NCBI GenBank assembly: GCA_025059075.1
Contig: JANXDZ010000005.1
Location: 1 to 64,000, forward strand
Length of the DNA: 64,000 bases
Direction: 5' to 3'
Source: Sulfolobales archaeon
GTDB taxonomy: Archaea > Thermoproteota > Thermoprotei_A > Sulfolobales > Desulfurococcaceae
Shown: positions 8,330 through 17,015 of the stretch, piece after piece
How positions within the stretch are numbered: the stretch's first letter is position 1
How the letters are laid out: each line of letters starts with the position of its first letter
Made by a program: the position numbers and the translations under genes
Notes under the pieces: model-generated
Database searches by the model: none
Seen by the model: only the letters and a program-made list of their open reading frames with translations
Told to the model about the DNA's origin: nothing

Positions 8330-8698
8330 TTACTTATACGACTTCAATAGCTTAAGCGTAGAGCTATGTAAGTTCTCTAAATCGCTTTTAGATAAGTGAG
8401 CTTCCTTCCTAAGCATTATTCTTACATCAGTTGCCTCCAATCGATCTCTAGCGCGTACTCCAACGATCTCTATGAATAACGCTTCTCCAGCCAGCTCCCC
8501 ATAGTATTTAGCGATCTCCTCAGCTCTAACTCTATGGTATAGGATGCAGTAGTCTCTATTGCTTAAGCAGGCCTCTGCATCAATGCTCCAGGGGAAGCCA
8601 TCCATATGTACATCTATTGAGACGAGGACTCCGTCCCCGGAGTCTACTGCTATGACTCTATAGTGTTTATTAATCCACAGCTCTGTGTAGTTGCTCAA
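8330..8698 (-). CDS. Small uncharacterised protein in the nurA-herA operon
   Basis: A 122-residue soluble protein with alternating beta strands and helices (VIAVDSGDGVLVSIDVHMDG near the start, a basic C terminus). It has no membrane segment and no metal motif that I recognise, although two conserved-looking cysteines lie near residues 44-52. A TTG start at 8698 follows GAGGATG. It lies 9 bp after the PflX-like radical SAM gene and about 60 bp before nurA, in the same direction, so it may be co-transcribed with the resection genes. Function unknown. Confidence 0.75.
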   Translation of the reverse strand: MSNYTELWINKHYRVIAVDSGDGVLVSIDVHMDGFPWSIDAEACLSNRDYCILYHRVRAEEIAKYYGELAGEALFIEIVGVRARDRLEATDVRIMLRKEAHLSKSDLENLHSSTLKLLKSYK

Positions 8699-8707
8699 TG
8701 GGCATCC

Positions 8708-9859
8708 TCACGGCTTCAGCCATAAGTCATGTGTATGTACTTTAAACCCTACTTCCTCAGCATATCTATATGCCTCACTTATCTCAGAGTACTTAAGCCT
8801 CCTACTGACGTCTGGGTACTTGTCTGGGCTCCTCAAGACTATGTGCTCAGGCCTATACTGATCCATTATGTTGACTACGGCTCTAGGAGTGTTTTCAGAT
8901 ATCCACTTTAGCACTGGCTTAGTGCAGCACTCAATGTGGTTTGGGAGGACTAAGTGCCTTATGATCATTTCGCCTGATTCATATGCAATTAAGTGGTTTC
9001 TTGAAGCAACTTCAAAGTACCTCTGTGCTTTAGAGAGTCTTTCAGCACAAGCATTGCTTCCATACTTGAAGTCGGGGAGCCATATGTCTATTACGTCCTT
9101 AAGTATCTTCATTGACTCTACTGTAAGGTACATGTTGCTATTCCAGAGCTGTGGAGCATTTACATCTAAGTACTTTAAGCTCTCGAGAATGAAGGCTAAG
9201 TGTGGAGTAGGGTCTCCGCCTACGTGATTTATGTTTCTAGCCCCACTCCTCCTTAACTCAGCTTGAATTCTCGCTAAATCCAATGTAGATACTGCTAGCC
9301 CGCTCCTCGCCTTAACTTGGCTTATATCCCAATTCTGGCAGAATACGCACTTAAAGTTGCATCCACCGTAGAATATTGTTCCACTAGGGACTAGAGGAGC
9401 TTCCTCACCTATGTGGTGGAAATAGCTGTGGACTATGCATTCATTAGCCATAAGGCATACTCCAGCCACTCCCTCAAGCCTTCTAGCACTGCATCTTCTT
9501 TCACAAATACTGCACTCCTCCATTAATCTCTTAGCAAGCTCTACTTTTACGTCGAGGAGGCTGTACTTAGGTATATTGAGTTCCCCAAGCCTTAATTCAC
9601 CTCTTCTAATTGAACTAAAGATCTTTAGGAATTCCCCTACAGCATCGTCGTGAAGCCTCCAGAGCTCCTCTGTAGACAGAGACTTATCGTAGGGGTTTGC
9701 ATCTACGCCGACTCTCTTAACTATGAGGAACTTAGCTGGCTTTAAATCCCTCATTACGCTGTAGTACCAATTTAACCTCTCCTTAATTAAATCCACAAAC
9801 CAAACTGATAGAGCGTCAGGCCTATAGAACGCTAAGTAATCGTTGTTTCGCTCCCTCAA
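8708..9859 (-). CDS. Radical SAM protein, PflX/COG1313 type
   Basis: A 383-residue protein resembling pyruvate-formate-lyase-activating enzymes. The radical SAM cluster is GGCNFKCVFCQNWD (C-x3-C-x2-C, near residues 163-176). An additional N-terminal cysteine set, CSICERRC followed by GVC (about residues 116-135), is typical of the COG1313 group and may bind a second cluster. The substrate of this family is not firmly known. TTG start at 9859. It heads the run leading to nurA-herA. No PFL-type glycyl-radical enzyme is in the window. Confidence 0.85.
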   Translation of the reverse strand: MRERNNDYLAFYRPDALSVWFVDLIKERLNWYYSVMRDLKPAKFLIVKRVGVDANPYDKSLSTEELWRLHDDAVGEFLKIFSSIRRGELRLGELNIPKYSLLDVKVELAKRLMEECSICERRCSARRLEGVAGVCLMANECIVHSYFHHIGEEAPLVPSGTIFYGGCNFKCVFCQNWDISQVKARSGLAVSTLDLARIQAELRRSGARNINHVGGDPTPHLAFILESLKYLDVNAPQLWNSNMYLTVESMKILKDVIDIWLPDFKYGSNACAERLSKAQRYFEVASRNHLIAYESGEMIIRHLVLPNHIECCTKPVLKWISENTPRAVVNIMDQYRPEHIVLRSPDKYPDVSRRLKYSEISEAYRYAEEVGFKVHTHDLWLKP

Positions 9860-9977
9860 TGCACTGACCTCTGTAGACCAGTACCTTCAATTAGGGTTAA
9901 TAATGATTTATTGATGAATGAATTTCTTTAGCTAGAAGCTTTAAGGGGATTAATGAAGTTTTAACTGGAGGGTGGCT

Positions 9978-11117
9978 GTGAACTCCTTTATTGAATTACT
10001 TGAATTAAAGAAGAGAATTATTGAAGAACTAGGTGGGGGGCTTAGTGGAGAATCCATAGTTAAAGCAAGTAGGGATCCCCATGCATTCAGGAAGCCTAGG
10101 CAGTGTGGCGTAACTATTCATACAGGCGTAGGCTGTAGCTACATGTGTGCCTACTGCTATGTATACGACATGGGTTTTCCAGCGAAGCCTAAGCCATATC
10201 CATTGAGTCCAGTTGAATTAGCTTACTCACTTGCATTAAATCCCTACGTTGTTCCAATGAGGACTCTAGCTGCATATGGCTCTGTTACAGAGCCCTTCTT
10301 AAAGGAGACTGTGAGTAGAGCAGTTGAATACATTACTAATATATACAAGTACTTTAAGTTGCCCAGCCAGGTATCGACTAAAAGCTCCTTAAGTAGTGAA
10401 GTACTGGAGGCACTTATGCATGGAGATAAGTGCTTAAGCATATTAATTACAGTAGTTACGTTGGAGAAGCATAGAGTTATTGAGAAGGGGGCTCCAAGCC
10501 CTGTCGATAGATTGGAGGGGGCTTTAAGAGCTTTAAAGAGTGGTTTTAGAGCAGCGTTGTTTATAAGGCCAATAGTCCCTGGATTAACTGATCGTGAGTT
10601 TGAGGAAATACTTAGCTTAGCTGAACTCCATGGAGTAAGGGAGATAGTGCTGGGCTCCCTTAGAGCTACATACACTAACGTTGCGAGGATGAAGGCATTA
10701 GGCCTAGATACATCTGAAATAGAGCTTAGGCTTCCGAGAAAGCCGGGGGTGGGGGAGCAAGTAGCTGTATACTCAGTTGACTTAAAGGCTAAGTTGAGGA
10801 AGTTAGCTGTAGAGAGGGGGTTTAAGGTATTTGAATCAGCTTGCGCTGCAAATATCTCAGCCCACAATGAGTACTGCTCTATGTGCAGTAAGGGCCCCTG
10901 CGGGAGCTTGGAGAAAGCTCCAAAGGCTTCAGCCAGTGAAGTAGTAGAGTTTCTACTTACTGAAGGCTTAAGGGTTAGTGGAGTGAGTGTTAGTAAAACT
11001 AAGATTGTAGTAGGGCTTGACAAAGGATCTAGGCTTAAGTCAATGGGGGTTTTAAAGGCTGTATTATCCCAGGCTTCGAGGAGGATGGTGGAGTTCTCGA
11101 GTGCTTCACTGAGTTAA
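9978..11117 (+). CDS. SplB-like radical SAM protein (COG1533)
   Basis: A 379-residue radical SAM protein. The cluster motif CSYMCAYCYVYD (C-x3-C-x2-C) lies near residues 50-61 and is followed by the GSVTEPF segment typical of the SplB/Rv2578c group, most of whose members have no proven substrate. A second cysteine group near residues 290-312 (CAANISAHNEYCSMCSKGPC) suggests an auxiliary site. Two in-frame GTGs exist, at 9972 and 9978. The second has GGAGGGTGG directly in front and is chosen. Its stop codon abuts that of convergent moaE with zero bases between. Confidence 0.85.
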   Translation: MNSFIELLELKKRIIEELGGGLSGESIVKASRDPHAFRKPRQCGVTIHTGVGCSYMCAYCYVYDMGFPAKPKPYPLSPVELAYSLALNPYVVPMRTLAAYGSVTEPFLKETVSRAVEYITNIYKYFKLPSQVSTKSSLSSEVLEALMHGDKCLSILITVVTLEKHRVIEKGAPSPVDRLEGALRALKSGFRAALFIRPIVPGLTDREFEEILSLAELHGVREIVLGSLRATYTNVARMKALGLDTSEIELRLPRKPGVGEQVAVYSVDLKAKLRKLAVERGFKVFESACAANISAHNEYCSMCSKGPCGSLEKAPKASASEVVEFLLTEGLRVSGVSVSKTKIVVGLDKGSRLKSMGVLKAVLSQASRRMVEFSSASLS

Positions 11118-11606
11118 TTACTTAAGATCGCTTAACTTACCCCTAGGTATCCTTAAGCCATCTCCTATAACCCAGTATTCTCCATCGCTCCTCCTCTCAA
11201 GCTTATATATTGGGACTTCCATCTTCACTCTCTCCAAGATCCTTTTAGCTTTCTCAAATGCCTTCTCCCTGCTCCTTGCTGCTACGAATACGTATATAGT
11301 TGGTTCACCTGGCTTTAGTCTACCGACTCTATGCACTACGTAGACTCCAGCCACATCTTCGTCGAGGGACTCTTCTTCAGCTATTTCAAGAATTTTCCTA
11401 GATGCATATGGCTCGTAGGCAGTGTACTCAAGCTCAATTACGCTAGATCCATTGACGAGCCCCTTTACAAAGCCTATGAATGATGCTAGTGCTCCAGCTC
11501 CAGTGCCCGCGGTCTTTGAAATAAGCTCTTCGACGACGTCGTTTAGGCTTACGTCGCTTAAAGTTACTTCAGCTCTAATAACTTTCCTAGACTCCACTTC
11601 AACCAC
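11118..11606 (-). CDS. moaE: Molybdopterin synthase catalytic subunit MoaE
   Basis: A 162-residue protein that transfers sulfur from the MoaD thiocarboxylate to precursor Z to make molybdopterin. Visible features are GAGALASFIGFVKG in the first third, the VHRVGRLKPGE segment, VAARSREKAFEKAK and the conserved VPIYKLE near the C terminus. GTG start overlaps the moaD end by 8 nt. In a hyperthermophile the product pterin may carry tungsten rather than molybdenum. Confidence 0.92.
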   Translation of the reverse strand: MVEVESRKVIRAEVTLSDVSLNDVVEELISKTAGTGAGALASFIGFVKGLVNGSSVIELEYTAYEPYASRKILEIAEEESLDEDVAGVYVVHRVGRLKPGEPTIYVFVAARSREKAFEKAKRILERVKMEVPIYKLERRSDGEYWVIGDGLRIPRGKLSDLK

Positions 11607-11856
11607 CAGCTGATGGAGGTACTAAAGCTACTTCAATACTTCCAGTAATCAATTGATCTTCTGGAGCTCGAACTCCATTAATTAATACAATTGGTTTAAC
11701 TAGTGAAAATGCTTTAGAAAGCACTGGGTATTCTCTAATTAAGGATTGGAGGAGTTCACTAACTCTCCCGCCTAGATCTAGTAATACTTCAACTTCACTT
11801 CTACCCACTGCATCAGCGTAGAGGGAGAACAACTTGACTTTAACCTTCTGCTCCAC
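11599..11856 (-). CDS. moaD: Molybdopterin synthase sulfur carrier subunit MoaD
   Basis: An 85-residue ubiquitin-fold sulfur carrier. It ends in the required Gly-Gly (PPSAGG), which is adenylated and thiocarboxylated. The VLINGVR and VALVPPSAGG strands are typical. Start is GTG at 11856. It is the first gene of a two-gene moaD-moaE operon. Archaeal homologues can also act as ubiquitin-like modifiers (SAMPs), so a second role is possible. Confidence 0.9.
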   Translation of the reverse strand: MEQKVKVKLFSLYADAVGRSEVEVLLDLGGRVSELLQSLIREYPVLSKAFSLVKPIVLINGVRAPEDQLITGSIEVALVPPSAGG

Positions 11857-12017
11857 TCTCCCAGCCCCCTCTATTAATTCCTCTACTAACCACGATCAAG
11901 GCTAATATGCTTAAGCATGCTTTAAGGCATGCTAGTTGTAGTTAATTTGAGCTAACTCTAGTTAGTGGAAGCCTTTACAGAGTTTATAAACATAGCTTTG
12001 ACTTATGTATTTAAGCC

Positions 12018-12088
12018 TTTAAGCTATATACATCCATGATTGTTATTAAAACTTTTTAATTTCCACCTTGACTATCTATAGGAGGTGA
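12018..12088 (+). promoter_or_regulatory. Promoter and ribosome-binding site of the amino-acid transporter operon
   Basis: The 238-bp gap between divergent moaD and livK is AT-rich. A TATA-like element lies at about 12018-12032, and another T/A run at 12049-12062. A near-perfect ribosome-binding site, GGAGGTGA (12081-12088), precedes the GTG at 12095 by 6 nt and fixes that start. Confidence 0.5.
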
Positions 12089-12094
12089 ATGTAA

Positions 12095-13357
12095 GTGGCA
12101 TCTAAATCTATACCTACTCAATTAATTTACTTAATCGCCGGCGTTTTAATAGGCTTAGTAGCAGGCTACGGAGTGTTTTCAATAACAGCTCCACAACCTA
12201 GACCTGGAGAAGTACCCACTGGAGAGGGCAGAGTATTCACTATAGGATTTACTTTACCACTGTCAGGGGAGCTCTCTTCAATAGGGAAGATCTGGGAGAA
12301 GGTAGTTAGGCTAGCTATAGAGGATTTAAATAATGAAGTTAAAGCATTTGGATTAAACATAACGTTCAACTATGAAATACTTGATGACGAAACTAAGGAG
12401 GAGAAGGCTCTACAGAATGTGCAGACATTTGCTCAAAAGGGTATAAAGGTAGTCATAGGGCCTGCTGCAAGTTCTCAAGTAAAGGTCGTTAAAGCATTTG
12501 CTGATGAAAATAAGATAGTCATTATATCTCCATCATCTACAGCACCAACGCTTGCTCTAAAGGGCGACTTCATATTTAGAACAGTCGGATCTGATGCCGG
12601 GCAGGCGAAGGCTCTGGCTACACTAGCTCATCAAGAGGGCTCTAGAAAAGTAATAGTTTTCCATAGAAACGATGAGTATGGAAGGGCCTTCGCGGACTTC
12701 TTCATAAATTACTTCAAAGATCTTGGTGGAACAGCTGTGTCTCAACCATATCAAACTGGTTTAGCTGACTATGCTGCTGAAGTAAGTGCTCTCGCTGGAA
12801 GAGTTCAGAGTGAGGGTTTTGAAGCCGTCGTGTTAGTTGCCTTTGATACCGATGGAGCGAACATATTGTCTCACGCTGCTGAATCAGCTATTCTATCTAG
12901 AGTTAGGTGGTTTATATCTGAGGGACCTCATGGAGCAAGCGAGCTACTCACTCAATCAGTAGGGGAGTTTGCTGCTAAAGTGAAGCTTTATGGAACAAGG
13001 CCTCTATTCATAGCTAACCCACTCTACATAGAGCTTAAGGAGAGATTTAAGGAGATGTTTGGCTTAGAGCTCGCAGTATTCTGTGAAAACTTATATGACG
13101 CAGTTAAGCTAGCTGGATGGGCTATAATTAGAGCTGGATCATATGATGGAGAAGCCATAGCTAAGGCATTAGTAGAAGTAGCTAAGACTTACTATGGACC
13201 CAGCGGCTGGACTGCATTTGATGAAACTGGAGACAAAGCTCAGCAAGACTACGGAGTCTGGGCCATAGTTAAGACAGCTGAAGGAAAGTATGAGTTTAGA
13301 GACGTTGGAGTATATGAAAGAGGCTCCATAGTATTCATAGAGGTGGCTTACAAATAG
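12095..13357 (+). CDS. Branched-chain/hydrophobic amino acid ABC transporter, substrate-binding protein (LivK-like)
   Basis: A 420-residue extracytoplasmic binding protein. An uncleaved-looking hydrophobic anchor (about residues 8-28) and a short Pro/Gly linker precede the two-lobed domain, which begins FTIGFTLPLSGELS, typical of the LivJ/K (type I) family. There is no lipobox cysteine, so a membrane helix probably tethers it. It is the first gene of an operon with two permeases and two ATPases. The substrate is inferred from family only and could be other amino acids or amides. Confidence 0.9.
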   Translation: MASKSIPTQLIYLIAGVLIGLVAGYGVFSITAPQPRPGEVPTGEGRVFTIGFTLPLSGELSSIGKIWEKVVRLAIEDLNNEVKAFGLNITFNYEILDDETKEEKALQNVQTFAQKGIKVVIGPAASSQVKVVKAFADENKIVIISPSSTAPTLALKGDFIFRTVGSDAGQAKALATLAHQEGSRKVIVFHRNDEYGRAFADFFINYFKDLGGTAVSQPYQTGLADYAAEVSALAGRVQSEGFEAVVLVAFDTDGANILSHAAESAILSRVRWFISEGPHGASELLTQSVGEFAAKVKLYGTRPLFIANPLYIELKERFKEMFGLELAVFCENLYDAVKLAGWAIIRAGSYDGEAIAKALVEVAKTYYGPSGWTAFDETGDKAQQDYGVWAIVKTAEGKYEFRDVGVYERGSIVFIEVAYK

Positions 13358-13444
13358 CTTTAATAGATTTTAAGCCAATCCATTTTTTAACACAACTATA
13401 TGCTTCCACAAGTACTTCATAGGGCTTACTTAAGGTGTCCTAAG

Positions 13445-14416
13445 ATGCCCCAAGTGTCGTGGGATGTATTGAGCTCCCTCACAGTTATGGTAGTTCACTA
13501 CTCATTCCTCTACATGATCTTTGCAATGCCGTTAACCCTAAGCTATAGGACTACTAAAGTCATAAACTTCGTGCACTCAAACTTCATAACTTATGGAGCT
13601 TATGTAGCGATACTCCTCAACGGCCTCTACGGCAATAGGAATATGTTGTTAGCCATGGCTTCAGCATTCGCCATTGTTGGAGGAATAGCTGTGCTCAACA
13701 ATATTGCTGTATTCGAGCCGTTGAGTAGGAGGGGCGCTAAGCCCGTTGCACTAATGATATCATCGATGGGGCTGTGGATCTTCTACAAGTACTTGCTCTA
13801 CACAATAATTGATTTAGCGACGCACTTTAGTAGAGTCAACTTCGTGTCATATCCAAAGATAGTCTATGAGTGGATTCCTTCAGTGAGCCTTGATTCAGTG
13901 AGGTTGAGCAGCTCATTTATAGCTACGTCACTGAGCGCTGCAGCAATGATCGTGGGGCTCTACGTACTTCTTGAGAAGACTAACTTGGGGAGGGCGATGA
14001 GGGCTGTATCAGATAACCCAATTCTTTCAGAGATATCAGGTATACCTAAACGCACAGTAATTAACTTAACTTGGCTTATAGCTGGAGGAATAGCTGGAGT
14101 AGGAGGAGTTCTCTGGACTTCGTATGCTGGTGCAATAACTCCCGAGGCCGGGGATTCAATGATACTCCAAGTATTTACAGTTGGATTCATAGGTGGCTTA
14201 ACTTCCTTGACTAGGACCTGTATTGGAGCAGTGCTCATAGCATCAATAGAGAACTATGGAATAACTCTGTTAAACCAATTCTTTAGAGTTGAAACAAGCT
14301 ATAAACCGTTTTTAACTTTCGTTACGCTAATAACTACGCTAATAGTGTCTCCACCGCTAGGTGCTGGAGGAGGACTTCCATATAGATTGTTTAGGAGGGT
14401 TGGGAAGAGTGCCTGA
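13445..14416 (+). CDS. Branched-chain amino acid ABC transporter permease (LivH-like)
   Basis: An integral membrane permease with about eight hydrophobic segments and the LivH-type cytoplasmic loop RAMRAVSDNPILSEISGI followed by GGIAGVGGVLW. The frame opens at 13400, but the ATG at 13445 has GGTG at a suitable distance and removes a non-hydrophobic 15-residue extension. It is therefore preferred, giving 323 residues. The stop overlaps the GTG of livM. It pairs with LivM to form the pore. Confidence 0.9.
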   Translation: MPQVSWDVLSSLTVMVVHYSFLYMIFAMPLTLSYRTTKVINFVHSNFITYGAYVAILLNGLYGNRNMLLAMASAFAIVGGIAVLNNIAVFEPLSRRGAKPVALMISSMGLWIFYKYLLYTIIDLATHFSRVNFVSYPKIVYEWIPSVSLDSVRLSSSFIATSLSAAAMIVGLYVLLEKTNLGRAMRAVSDNPILSEISGIPKRTVINLTWLIAGGIAGVGGVLWTSYAGAITPEAGDSMILQVFTVGFIGGLTSLTRTCIGAVLIASIENYGITLLNQFFRVETSYKPFLTFVTLITTLIVSPPLGAGGGLPYRLFRRVGKSA

Positions 14417-15464
14417 ATTCGATCTAATTGGATTCCTAGTGCAGTGGCTAACGGTCTTCGGGCTCTACTCTATTCTAGCAATAACTTTAAACCTTGAGGC
14501 AGGGTTCGCTGGTTTAACGAACTTTGGGAAAGTGGTTTTCTACGGCATTGGAGCTTACGTAGGCGCTACTCTAACTACATACTTAACGCTCTACTTAAAT
14601 AACGTTGATCCATTTGAGTGCCCTCCATACAGCATTGATGGGATCGTTAAGTTAATAGAGCTGGGGGGTAAGAGCCCTTCGTTAAGCATTGGGCTACTCG
14701 CATTGTCATTATTAGCTGCCTTTATAGCTGCTGGCTCAGTGGGCTTCTTGCTAACTTACCCCATACTGAGGGTGGGGCCTGCATTTGTTGGATTCACTTT
14801 ACTTAGCTTTGGGGAGTTAATGAGGATATTCCTAAGGCACTATGAGCCCGTAGGCGGAAGCAAGGGGTTAGCTGCAATACCGAGGCCCTTTGGCTGGGTT
14901 GGGGATCCTAGGTTAAGCAGCTTCATATTCCTACTCCTAGTATTAGGCCTAGTTGCGCTTACGTACATAGCTATGAATAAGCTCACCAACTCCCCCATGG
15001 GTAGGATGCTTAGAGCCGTTAGGGACGATGAAATAGCTGCACTGTGCCTCGGTAAGCATGTGCCGGGAATAAAGGCTCTCACTCTATTCATAGGTTCAGG
15101 GTTCTCAGGAATGGCTGGAGCATTGATGGCTTATTACTTTACTTCAGTTAACCCAGATATGTTTGTTCCAGCAGTGACGTTTAACGTATGGGCTATGGTG
15201 ATACTGGGCGGCATGGGGAACTTCACTGGCTCAATAATTGGAGTAGCCTTATTTACTCTAATGGATAGGCTGCTGGCATTCATTACTCCAGCGCTTGGAG
15301 TTGCAGTAATATCTCCAGACTACATCAGGTGGATGTTCGTAGGCCTCCTAATAGTCGTAGTCCTACTATTCATGCCGAAGGGGCTTCTCGCCGAGAGACC
15401 TTTGAAGACTCCTGCACTAGATGAAGCGAGGAAGCTGTTGGTGGAGGGAGGAGGGGGTGCCTAA
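14409..15464 (+). CDS. Branched-chain amino acid ABC transporter permease (LivM-like)
   Basis: The second permease subunit, about 351 residues from the GTG at 14409. That start overlaps the livH stop and is preceded by GGAGG within livH. The open frame runs further upstream to 14361, but that part is out of keeping with the family. The LivM signatures are LNLEAGFAGLTNFGKVVFYGIGAY near the start and MLRAVRDDEIAALCLGKHV with GMAGALMAYY in the cytoplasmic loop. The protein ends in a Gly-rich tail that encodes the ribosome-binding site for livG. Confidence 0.9.
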   Translation: MPEFDLIGFLVQWLTVFGLYSILAITLNLEAGFAGLTNFGKVVFYGIGAYVGATLTTYLTLYLNNVDPFECPPYSIDGIVKLIELGGKSPSLSIGLLALSLLAAFIAAGSVGFLLTYPILRVGPAFVGFTLLSFGELMRIFLRHYEPVGGSKGLAAIPRPFGWVGDPRLSSFIFLLLVLGLVALTYIAMNKLTNSPMGRMLRAVRDDEIAALCLGKHVPGIKALTLFIGSGFSGMAGALMAYYFTSVNPDMFVPAVTFNVWAMVILGGMGNFTGSIIGVALFTLMDRLLAFITPALGVAVISPDYIRWMFVGLLIVVVLLFMPKGLLAERPLKTPALDEARKLLVEGGGGA

Positions 15465-16227
15465 CATTCTTGAAGCAAGGGATTTAGCTAAGTACTTTGG
15501 TGGAGTAAGAGCACTTGATGGAGTCACTATATCAGTGCCTGAGAGAAGCATCGTGGGGCTTATAGGCCCAAATGGCTCCGGTAAGACAACTCTCTTCAAT
15601 GTTGTCACTGGCTTCTATGAGCCGACTAGAGGGGAGGTTTTGCTTAAGAACAACAGTGGATCTATGGAGAGAATTGATGGATTAAATCCAAATGAAGTAT
15701 TCCTTAAGGGCGTTGTAAGGACTTTCCAAGTGCCGAGGCTATTTACGTCACTTACAGTACTGGAAAACGTTCTTGTAACTCCCCCTGTTCAAATTGGTGA
15801 AAAAGTACTTGATGCTCCATTTAAGTCTAGGTGGGAGAAGCAGGAGAGAGAGCTTGCAAAGAAGGCTGTTGGGCTTCTTAAGAAGTTTGGGATGGAGAAA
15901 TACGTTTACTCAAGGATTACTGAGCTTTCAGTAGCACACATAAAGCTCCTTGAGACTATAAGGGGGCTCATGACTAGCGCTAAGCTATACCTACTGGATG
16001 AACCAGCTGCAGGAGTAGATTATGGAGTCGCGAGAGAGCTATTTAATTACATTAGGGGACTGCGGGAGGAGGGCTTAACTTTCCTCATAGTTGAGCACAG
16101 GCTCGATGTATTAATGGACTACGTTGACTACGTCTACGTACTTCACAACGGCAAACTCCTATCTGAGGGGAAGCCCAGTGAAGTCGTCAACGATCCTAAA
16201 GTCATTGAAGCATACATAGGTGGTTGA
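15457..16227 (+). CDS. Branched-chain amino acid ABC transporter ATP-binding protein (LivG-like)
   Basis: ABC ATPase of 256 residues from the GTG at 15457, chosen because GGAGGAGG lies just upstream and the GTG overlaps the livM stop. Walker A is GPNGSGKTTLF. Walker B is YLLDEPAAGVD. The signature region reads ELSVAHIKLLE where LSGGQ would normally stand, which is a marked divergence. The switch His is in IVEHRLD. LivG-type ATPases pair with LivF. Confidence 0.9.
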   Translation: MPNILEARDLAKYFGGVRALDGVTISVPERSIVGLIGPNGSGKTTLFNVVTGFYEPTRGEVLLKNNSGSMERIDGLNPNEVFLKGVVRTFQVPRLFTSLTVLENVLVTPPVQIGEKVLDAPFKSRWEKQERELAKKAVGLLKKFGMEKYVYSRITELSVAHIKLLETIRGLMTSAKLYLLDEPAAGVDYGVARELFNYIRGLREEGLTFLIVEHRLDVLMDYVDYVYVLHNGKLLSEGKPSEVVNDPKVIEAYIGG

Positions 16228-16942
16228 AGTGCTTGAAGTCTCTAACTTAAGATCAGGGTATGGGAGGATAGAGATCCTTCACGGAGTAGATCTAAGGGTT
16301 GAGAAGGGGGAGGTAGTGGCTGTACTTGGCCCAAATGGAGCTGGTAAAACAACTTTACTAAATACGTTGTTTGGACTAGCTGACGTCTACAGTGGAAGCA
16401 TAACTTATGAGGGGAGGAGCATCGCTGGATTAAAGCCATATGAATTAGTTAAGCTAGGCTTAAGCTACGCCCCTCAGTTAAGCAATGTATTCTCAGAGCT
16501 AACGGTCGTTGATAACTTAATCATGGGGGCTTACGTAAGGATAAGGGATCCAAGTGTGAAGGGAGATATTGAGGAGGTATTTAAATTATTCCCAGAGCTT
16601 GAGAAGAGGAGGAGTCAGAAGGCGAAGACGCTTAGCGGTGGAGAAAGACAAATGCTTGCTGTAGCGAGAGCACTTATGTCTAAGCCACGGGTCCTACTGC
16701 TTGATGAGCCTACTTCAGGGCTTTCCCCAAAGGCTGGCTCAGCACTAATGAGTAAGATAAGGGATGTGAGGAGCGCTGGAGTCACAATACTCTTAGTTGA
16801 GCAAAACGTTAGGAGAGCTCTTGAAGTAGCTGATAGAGTCTACGTATTGATTGGAGGTAGAATAGTTAGGGAATCACCTGCTTTAGAGCTGAAAATGGAG
16901 GAGGTAGAGAAGCTCTTCTTAAGTACTAGTGCTAAAGCATAG
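16220..16942 (+). CDS. Branched-chain amino acid ABC transporter ATP-binding protein (LivF-like)
   Basis: A 240-residue ABC ATPase. Walker A is GPNGAGKTTLL, the signature is LSGGERQMLAVARAL, Walker B is LLLDEPTSGLSPK, and the H-loop position reads LVEQN as in LivF. The GTG start at 16220 overlaps livG by 8 nt. This canonical subunit could compensate for the degenerate signature motif of its LivG partner, since ABC dimers can work with one consensus site. Confidence 0.92.
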   Translation: MVEVLEVSNLRSGYGRIEILHGVDLRVEKGEVVAVLGPNGAGKTTLLNTLFGLADVYSGSITYEGRSIAGLKPYELVKLGLSYAPQLSNVFSELTVVDNLIMGAYVRIRDPSVKGDIEEVFKLFPELEKRRSQKAKTLSGGERQMLAVARALMSKPRVLLLDEPTSGLSPKAGSALMSKIRDVRSAGVTILLVEQNVRRALEVADRVYVLIGGRIVRESPALELKMEEVEKLFLSTSAKA

Positions 16943-17015
16943 TGTCTCTTAAGTAGACAAGCTTCTTTAACTAGGTACTCCTTAAGTAAAAGAACATAGG
17001 GCTTTGGTGTAGAGC

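Noticed and set aside
10244-11023. A 259-codon minus-strand open frame inside the SplB-like gene
   Set aside because: The plus frame has radical SAM motifs and family length. The antisense frame has no recognisable domain.
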